From Pleurotus ostreatus/Saccharomyces cerevisiae fusant (Eukaryota; Opisthokonta): 13,926 bases of DNA. The stretch lies in contig JAMQCK010000927.1 of NCBI GenBank assembly GCA_024196135.1, positions 1 through 13,926 on the forward strand, given 5' to 3'. Of the stretch, positions 1 through 9,000 are shown piece after piece; the stretch's first letter is position 1; every line of letters begins with the position of its first letter. The notes beneath the pieces are model-generated. The model saw nothing but the letters and a program-made list of their open reading frames with translations, was not told the origin of the DNA and searched no databases. Both the position numbers and the translations under genes were made by a program.

Positions 1-84
1 CCCCCCCCCCCCCCCCCAAACCTCCGTCACTAACCCAACCCCCCCAACCTCCAACATAAACCTTCACTAACCACGCAAACCCAG
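1..84 (+). other. 3' end of an APC1 intron, beginning with a poly-C run
   Basis: The window opens with 17 consecutive C, then C/A-rich sequence with two CTAAC branch-point-like motifs (near 31 and 67) and the acceptor CCCAG at 80-84. The following exon opens with two bases completing a split codon, so this is a phase-1 intron. Its donor and the upstream APC1 exons lie outside the window. Run length may be unreliable in the assembly. Confidence 0.6.
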
Positions 85-3000
85 CCTCCTCCAAACGCCC
101 CTCGCGCCGCATCCCGAGCGCGGACCTGGCCGCGGCGGTCGACCGGATGGCGCTCGGGGGCGAGGGCGGGATGCGGATGGCGCTCGGGGGGGAGGGTGGT
201 GTGGGTGAGTGTTTATCCATTCTCTCTGCTGTGGCTGCGTTGGATCGCTTTCGCGGAGGTCGCGTTGGGTCGCTCGAGTTCTCTCCCTACGAAGACCGGC
301 TCGAGTTCTCTCCCTATGGAGAACGGCTCGAGGGCGAGACTCTCAAGGCGCGACGCGTCGAAAAAAACCTCCCGCCGCCGCGCATCGCGTCTGGGTGGGC
401 AGGCACGCGTCGCTGGTGCTTGTGGCAGGCGTCGAGCTGGTGCTTGTGGCAGGCGTCGAGCTGGTGCTTAGGGCGCCGACGATCGCTCAAGGCGCACGGC
501 CTCCGGGCAGCGAAAATAGAGATCCATGAAGATGAATTCTCGCGACCGCACGCTAACTCACTTTGTCGCAATCGCACGCTGACCTACTCTCGCGACCGCA
601 CGCTGACCTACTCTCCCGACCGCACGCTGACCCCTACCCCCCTCCCAGACCCCACCAACCCCCTATCGCCCGAAGACGACGAGGGGGCGGGCGCGCCCGC
701 GCTGGGGCCTTGTGAGTGTTAGCTTGCCTTATCTTCCTCCTTCTTCCTCCACTTCTCCTTATTCCTCCAAACCTTGTGACCCCCTTCACTTTTTTCGTGT
801 CTCACCCTCTTCCGTTGCCCGTCTCATTTCCCTCTTCCCTCCCCATCCCCCTCCTCTTTGCCCTCCCCGTCTCCCCTCCCTTGCCCATTCACCCTTGCCC
901 ACCTGCCCTCCTTCGCCACTCTCGTTTCAAATACATGTAAAGACAAAGGAAGAACTATTCGCTAACTTCCACCCGTCCAAACCGTCCCCCCACCAACTTC
1001 CACCCATCCAAACTGCTCGCTAACCCCCCTCCCCCCTACCATAAACTGACACTCCTTCCAGCCCCCTCCCGCCTCCCGCTCCCGCCCCTACGACACAACG
1101 ACCGGGTGAGCGCGCACGTGTGGGTCGAGCGCGTGGGCGGGGTGGATGTTGGGTGAGTGGGTTTTTTGTTTATGCGTTGGATTTGGTTTTTTGGGGTGAG
1201 AGGGAGTGGTGTTTGAGATGGTTCTACGCGTTGGATTTGGTTGTTCATTGAGGGGGTGGTTTTTTTGCGGGGAGAGAGCGTAGTGTTTGAGATGATTGTT
1301 TGGAGGAGGGGAAGGGGTGAAGGCGGGGAGAGAGAGTGAAGCTCTGCGGGTGGAGAGAAGGGAGTTCTGCGGGTGGAGAGAGTGAAGGGGGAGAGAGGCG
1401 GCTGGCGCTCGCGATGGAGGCTGACGGCGCCCGCGGTGGGGGCTGAAGGCCGCGAATGAAGGCGTCGAGGCGTCGAAGGCTGCACCAGGCTCGCTGATGG
1501 CGCTGCTGAGCGTGGCTGGCGCAGCAGTCGCAAGGAGGTCTCGCTGCCTTGTGTTCGCAGAAGAGGCTCGCGATGATGGCTTGCGCTCGCAGCCGAGCGA
1601 GGTGGCGCACGAGGCGAACGCCCCAGGCCAAAGCCACTAGCGAACGCCGCCGGCCCCGAAACTAATGCGAAGAGCTCATAACTAACACCCCCTCCCAGCC
1701 CCCCACCGCCGACCGCGTCCTCTGCCGTGCCAGGGCTGCCCGACATCAGCGCCGCGCTGTTCGATGTGCGGAGTGAGGGTGAGTGAAGAGGGTTTTTCCT
1801 TCTCTATACCTTTGAATCTCTCCATTCCGTTCGTCTCCGCTCGACCCTTCGCCCTTCCCCACCCTCCCTGCCTTTGTCTCCATTCCCTTCCAAAAATCCA
1901 TAACATGGCAGGGAGAATTCACCGAAATGAAACACACGCTAACCCCCCCCCCTCCCTCACAGACCCCCTCTCCCCGCCGCGCGCCCTCGTCGCGATCGCG
2001 TCCCGCAGCCGCGGGCAGGTGTGGGTGATGAGAGTGGGCGTTGAAGAGGGTGCGAAGGGTGTCAATTCCGAGCCTTCTCCCACTACCGGCAACAAAGAGG
2101 GGACGGCGGCGGCCAGCGCATCCAACCCCGCATCCGCGTCGTCGAGCATTGCAGGTGCGCTTTTCCTCGTTTTCCAAGAGATGAACGAATGCTGACAGAT
2201 GAGTTTGCTCACAGGCAACCCTCCCAAAGTCGAGCGCGAGGAGACGCCGAATCCCTTCTTGGATCCGTCGAAGGCCAACCCGTTCTTGGACCCGTCGAAA
2301 GCTTCACGGCACAATCCTTTCTTGACCGCTGGGTCGTCCTCACTTGGAGGAGCATCGAGCTCGTCCTCACTTGGGGGAGCATCGAGCTCGTCCTCCGCGG
2401 CTTCGTCATCGAGAGAAGGCTCCCTCAACCCCTTCGTCGACCCCTCCAACCCCTTCGTCGACTCATCCAACCCCTCCGTCGACCCCTCCAACCCTTTCTT
2501 GACACTGTCGCGTTCGGGTTCTGGTACGCCGACGCCGCAAGCAGGATCTGGTACGCCGACGCCGCAAGCAGGATCTGGTACGCCGACGCCGCAAGCAGAA
2601 TCTGGAAGCGCGACGCCGCAAGCAGGATCTGGAAGCGCGACGCCAACATTAGGCGATGCAACGCTCACCGCCGCCCGACCATCGACGCTCGCGGTCCCCA
2701 CAACAGCCCGCGCCGTCCCCAAGGCCCTCTCCGCCGCCAGCTTGGTGCGGTCGGTCGCCAGCTCGGTGCGGTCGGCCGCCACCGATGTGTCCAACGCGTC
2801 CGCCCAGTCCGCCAAATCCAAGGACGGCTCAAGTAGCGATAACAGCAAGAAGGATGCCAACAATGATAACAGCAAGAAAGACGCCAACAAAGAGAAGTCC
2901 AACAAGTCCAACAAACCCACCAAACCCCTCCTCACCGCGACCCTCATCGCGACCCTCCCCGGTATCAGCGTCGCGCCCGTGCGCGCGACGCGGGCGGGGG

Positions 3001-6000
3001 CGGACGGTGGTGAGTCTAGTTTTGTCGTTGTGCTTCATATTACCCTATTCCCTCTCGCCCACCCCAAGCAACCTTTTCCTCCCCTTTTCTCCCTCCCCAC
3101 TCTTCACCTAACCCTCTCACTCTGTCCACCTTCTCAAAACCCTCGCCCTTCCATACTCCTCTTACCTAACCTTGCTAACCCTAACCGTGACCATTCGTTG
3201 CTCACCCTAACCGTGACAATTCGTCGCTGACCCTAACCGTCACAATTCGTTGCTGACCCCCTTTCTCCCTTACCAAACTTTACTGACCCACCCACCCAGA
3301 CCCCCCCGCGCTCTCCTACATCCCGCACCCAGCCCCAACGCCCCAGCCCGCGCCGACGGCCGCGCAGATGGTGCCGCCGAGCGCGGAGAGCTCATTCATG
3401 ACGGTGGCCGACACATCTGCCGCGGACACTTCTGCTGCCGATTCAAGTGCAGCAGGCTCGAGTATGAATGCGGACACCTCTGCAACCGGGTCGAGCATGG
3501 ACGCAGACAGAACAGGCGATGCAGACAGAACAGGCGATGCAGACCGCACGATCGGCGCCTCCTCGCAGGGCTGGGCGATCCCCGAGGTCTCGCTTACCAC
3601 AGCAGAGGATGCACAAGACAACTCCTCAGGCTCGTACAACGCCGGCCCCTCGCCCGCCTTCCCCGAAATGTCCGCCGCGACGCTGCCCGGCACGGCGGGC
3701 ATGACGCTCGAGGTGCCGAGCGCGGGGTGGGCGGTGTATGGGGAAGACCCGAGTCGGAGCGTTGGTTCCGGTAGAGCAGGAAACCGGTCGCGTTCTGCGT
3801 CGAGGGTCGGAAGGTTGGAAGGTACGCGTTGATGATGAACGAAGGAGTGATGGATTGCTGACCCTTGTTTATGAACAGATAAAGAATCTCTACCTCCAGT
3901 AGCGCGCGCGATGGAAGGCGGCGACGAGGGCCTCGTGCACGACCTCGCGCTCGTCACCGCGGACGGGCGGCTGCGTATCCTGCGCGGACCGGGGCAGGCG
4001 CTGGACGTGGGCGTCGTTGTGGAAGGGGAGGTGTACTTCGGGGGAGGTGAGCAGTGTTTACCTTCAGCTTCACGAGTCTGCTTGGCTTCACAACTATGTA
4101 TACTGATGTGTAACGGAATCACCAACAGACGCCAGCGCGTCTCCCGAATCCGGTACGCCCCCTGATCCCGATGCCATGGATGTCGACCCGCCGACGTATG
4201 GTGTAGACTCGTCGACGTATGGTGCAGGCCCATCGATGCCAGGAGTAGGATACAGCGCGGCAACTGGTGTTACAGATAAACCAGCCAAACGCCTCATCGG
4301 CGTCGAGCCCGACTTCCATGGCGGGATCAACTTGGTGTGGGCGACGAATGGTGAGTCGTGTGTTCCTGAACTTTCACGCTCGTCACCCTCCTTTCTTTCT
4401 GTCCTCGTCGCGCTCACTAACTCTCCTCGCGCTTCGATCGACCCCCGCCTCTCTAACCCTCTACCCCACTTTCTAAGAACGCCTACTAACCTCCACCCCC
4501 AGACCCCACCCCACCGCCCCCACCCCTCGTCCTCGGCACCCGGCCCGATGACTCGCTCTTCAACCCAGTCCCGCCCTCGCTCCCCGGCTCGCTCTCCATC
4601 GGGTCCTCCTCCGCCCCCGCACCAAATCCTGATGCGCATGCGTCGCTCATTCGCGCTGCGTTTGGGATTCCGGCGACCGGGCCATCGAGGGCATCGACTG
4701 CAACATCAGCTACAGCAGGAAACCGCGCTCTATCGAGTGTAGGGAGCCGTCCTACACGCCCGCCGACACTCACTCGCACGCCTCTCCGCCCACGCCTGGC
4801 CCCGCGCTGCGCTCTGACGCGCCGCCTGTTCCACGCGCTCAGTCTCGCGCTGCCCGCCGATCTGGCCTGGCGGATCTATGCACAGTGGGTGGGGAAGGTG
4901 TTCGGCGGGACGCGTGGCGGTTCACCCGGCGAGGACACCGAATCCGGCGCAGAGAACAGCACTCTCGACCACGCCAGCCGGCTGCTCACCGAGTCCGAGT
5001 TCCCCGCGCTCTGCGCCGTCTTCTGCTCCGCGCTCGGCATACCTGCGCCATCCAAGGAGAGGACAGACACCCCTCCGGCAGCCCGCCGCGCATCCTCATT
5101 CCATGCGCTCGCTCTCTCACCTTCTGCCTCTCGCTTCCGCGAGGACCCCGCGCTGCGCGGCCTCAAGCGGCCGGGCAAGGTGAACTCGATGCCCTCTGTC
5201 GGACCCATAGGAGACGCGCCACGGGGGCCGCTGCAGGAGGTGTCGATGGCGGAGCCGGAGGAGGTCGGGCCAGCCGTGTTGGCGTCGGCGATGTGGGCGT
5301 TGCATATGTTATTCGAGGGTGAGTTCTACCCTCCATACTCTCTGGACCCTTTATTTCTGCTCTCTACTTCACGAAAACTTCACAAAAGAACAAGCGCTAA
5401 CACGTCACCCTCACCCCCAGAACTCACCATCCTGCCCTCTACCTGGATCCAAGCTCGCCGCCTCGCGCCGCTCGCCGTCGCCGTTGCCGCACGCACGCGC
5501 CCCGAATGGGCGGACCACTACGCGCGCCGATGCCCCGACGACGTGCTGCAGACGCACGAGCATGGGGATGCGAACGCGCCCGCGGGGTGGCCGGTCGCAG
5601 AGGCTCGTGAGTATTCTGAGTCTTGCAAATTCGCAACACAAGTCGCAGAGATCTCATAACGCGAATTTCGAAAGATAGTGAGCTAATCACCGACTTTACA
5701 GTCCCGATTGAGAGGCTGCCCGCCGTCGCGCCCGACGTTGTGTTCTGCTGCACTGGCAAGTTGAACACGCCCGGATGGTATGATATGACCTGACCGTCTA
5801 CATTCGATTGCTCACACATCTGGCTGTAGGAACATGCCCTCCTATGCGCTCGACGCCTTTTGTTCAAACGCGTCCCGAGAGTACGGCGCTGTCAACCCAA
5901 CACCATCGGTACGCATCCTCCAACGTTCGCGCACTGACAACTGCTTAACATTATCTATAGATCAGCATTCTGCGCGCCCTCTACGAGCGCGTCGCCGGCG

Positions 6001-9000
6001 GACCGCGCCGCGAAGGACTCGGCCCGGGCCATGGTCTCAGAACCCTTCCTCTCAAGCCTGGTCCAAAGTCCCCCACGAAAGCAGTCAGCGGACCTTCGTC
6101 GCCCACGAAGCGAGCCCGCGGACGCGGCGCCGGACTCCCCGCCGGCGCCGGTCGTGGTCGCGGGACCTCCCCGAAGAAAGGCGCCTCAAACCTCCGAGCG
6201 CGCGCACAAACGCAGAGCCAGGCAGACTCGCCTCGTGCGATGGCGATACGCGAGGCGGAGTCCTCTTTACGCCCGCGGTCGCAGACCGTGACGAACGAGG
6301 GCCGTCTGCAAGTTGGTGGTTCAGCGCTACAGGACACGTCGATGCATGATCCGATGGTGGTGGCAAAGCAGCCGCGCCCTGCTGCTGTGGCAATGAGACT
6401 GGACAGCTCGGACACGACGGCACAGTTTCGCGCAGAGGAGACGGTGCAGTTTATGCACGCTATGCAGTTGCCATTGGCGTGGGTCGACAGTCTGCCGATT
6501 GGTATCGCGGCGCCGATTCGCGAAGCGTTGCGTACGGTGCAGGTATGTCGTGCTTGACTTTCTGGTCTGAGGTTAAGCTAACGAGCCCGCTTACAGTTGG
6601 CTCCGCCCGCGACGTGGTCGCTCGATCTGTGGAACTATGTTGGACGGAACGATTTGGCTGCGACCGCTGGCGACAATATCAAGCTCTTGCGCTCGGACGG
6701 ATATTTGACCAGGAAGCAGTTGCTCGTCAGTCCTTCTCTGTACCATTCTCGAGCATACCTCACAGCCCATGGCACAGGACGATCGATACAACCGCCCTAC
6801 TATCGGTGACATTGCCCATGACGTGCGGCCCGCGGGGGCTGGGGATCTGCACGACAACAAAACAGAGAACAAGGTTAGTGACTTGACTTTGGCACGGGAG
6901 ACTCATGCTCAACCAATGTATAGGGTCCTCAAATCACTGGAGTCGAGATCACTAATCGCGAGTTCACCGATGTGCGCTTCGGCAGTGATCGTCGCCTCGA
7001 GGATGTAGGGCGCATGCTGGCCTCCTCTCTCATACCGACAATTCGCGCCGTCGAGCGACCTGATTTGAGGTATGCTTTACGAACCCAGACACTTGCCCCT
7101 TGCTCACAGTCCCCCCAGCGAAACCGACCAAGTCAAGGAGCAACAGAACCTGGCCATCCGAGTCGCCGAGCGGACGCTTGCTCTCCCTTACGGGCGCGCC
7201 CTGTTCACCTTCGCCACGCTCGACTCCGTGAACCGCGAGTCGTACCAAATCCCCAAGATGGAGTACCTCGTCCGCCTACACCCGCACAACCTCACCGTCT
7301 CGCCCGAGCCAGGCATCGTGCCCGACTCCATTGCATGGGGCGACTTCCACAACGGTGTCGCGGCGGGGCTGCGGATCTCGCCCAAGGCTCGCGGCATCGA
7401 CTCATCGTGGATCGCGTTCAACCGGCCGGACGAGCTCACCGCGGAACACGCGGGCTTCCTCTTCGCTCTGGGGTTGACGGGGCATCTGCGCGAGCTGCTC
7501 ACCTGGCATACCTTCGGCTACCTCACACCGAAGCACGACTTGACGTCCATCGGTGTCCTGCTGGGTCTTGCGGCTGCGAACGTTGGGACTAGCGACAGCG
7601 CGGTGACCAAGCTCTTGACCGTGCATACTCCAGCTCTGCTGCCGACCCCAGGCGTCGATCTGAACGTTTCCCTCATGACACAGGCTGCCGGTCTCGCTGG
7701 TATCGGCGTGCTGTACATGGCCACTCGCAACCGACGCATGGCGGAGGTCTGCTTGAGCCAGATATCTCGTCACGACCTTGTCCCGCCCGACATCCACAAC
7801 GAGCATCGCGAGGCCTACACATACTCTGCAGCTCTCGCCTTCGGGATGATCATGCTCGGGAAGGGCTCGAACGTACCCGCCGATATGGCCCTCGTGCAGC
7901 GTCTCAACGCACTCATCCACGGACCGGACCCTGGCACCACTGTGGAAGGCCTGCCGCCGCCCGCGGCATACGACCTCACACTCACGTCGCCGGCTGCAAC
8001 CATGGCCCTGGGTCTGATGTATCTTCGCACAAACCGGCGCGACATCGCCGCCATCCTCGCCATCCCGGAGACAGTACGGGAGCTCGAGCATCTGCAGCCG
8101 AGCTTCCTGATCCTCCGCACGATTGCGAAGGGTCTCATCCTATTCGACGATATTCAGCCGACGGCTGACTGGTTCAACTCGCACCTTCCTCAGCCGGTCA
8201 GAGAGGGCATCGAGGCGCGCGCGAAGCGCCATGAACCGATCGACGACGCGATCGAGTTGGCATACTACAACATCATCTCGGGATGTTGCTTCGCACTTGC
8301 GCTAAAGTACGCGGGCACCGCTCGCGAGCCTGCGTACAAGATTGTTGTCAAGTACTTCGACGCGTTCACGCGTCTCGTATACTCGCAAGGTAAGTTCCTG
8401 TTTGCCAATTCGACTCTTGGTCACTCATCGATTGGTATAGGAGGGGGCGCCTTCGAGCATCGAATCAAGCGGTCTGCTGTTCGTGATGGGCTCAATCTTA
8501 TCTCCCTCGCGCTGGCCATGATCATGGCGGGCACCGGCGAGATCACGACATTACGACGCCTGCGCCTCGCATACGGGATGCATCAACAGTCGATCTACCA
8601 CCAAGGCTTCAAGTACGGCACGCATATGTTCAATCACATGTCCCTCGGCATGCTCTTCCTCGGTCAGGGCAGGTTCACGCTGGGCACCTCCGACGCCGCT
8701 GTCGCGTCCATGGTCGTCGCATTCTTCCCTCGGTTCAACAGCATGTCTTCCGACAACCGAAGCTACCTTCAAGCGCTGCGACACCTCTGGGTGCTGGCCA
8801 TCGAGCCGCGCTGCCTTGTCGCGCGGGACGTGGACACGACCGAGATAGCCTACCTGCCCATACGTGTTCAAGCCCTGGACAGCAGGCGGAGCGTCAGCAA
8901 CACAACCCTCGTCTCACCAACTCTGTTCCCCGATGTCGAGAAGATGGTCTCCTTCAGGGTGGACACGCCGCGCTACTGGCCCGTCATGATGGACATCAGA

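Noticed and set aside
541..638. Direct repeats considered as a CRISPR array
   Set aside because: Units are contiguous with no unique spacers, and the locus is a eukaryotic intron.
147..722. Continuous plus-strand reading frame of 191 codons
   Set aside because: It begins in a true APC1 exon but then runs through repeats of an intron; a GTGAGT donor at 205 and an acceptor at 648 explain both ends better.
1036..1746. Minus-strand frame of 236 codons
   Set aside because: Antisense to an APC1 intron and two exons, Pro/Ser/Arg low-complexity, no recognisable domain; a by-product of GC-rich sequence.
1919..2947. Minus-strand frame of 342 codons with regular repeats
   Set aside because: Its repeats simply mirror the coding minisatellites of APC1 exon 6 on the other strand; no family resemblance.
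3175..3240. CCCTAACC repeats resembling telomeric TTAGGG
   Set aside because: Only a few copies, interrupted by unrelated bases, inside an intron; CTAAC here is the branch-point motif.
3316..4263. Minus-strand frame of 315 codons
   Set aside because: Antisense across two APC1 introns and three exons that splice in correct phase; low-complexity content.
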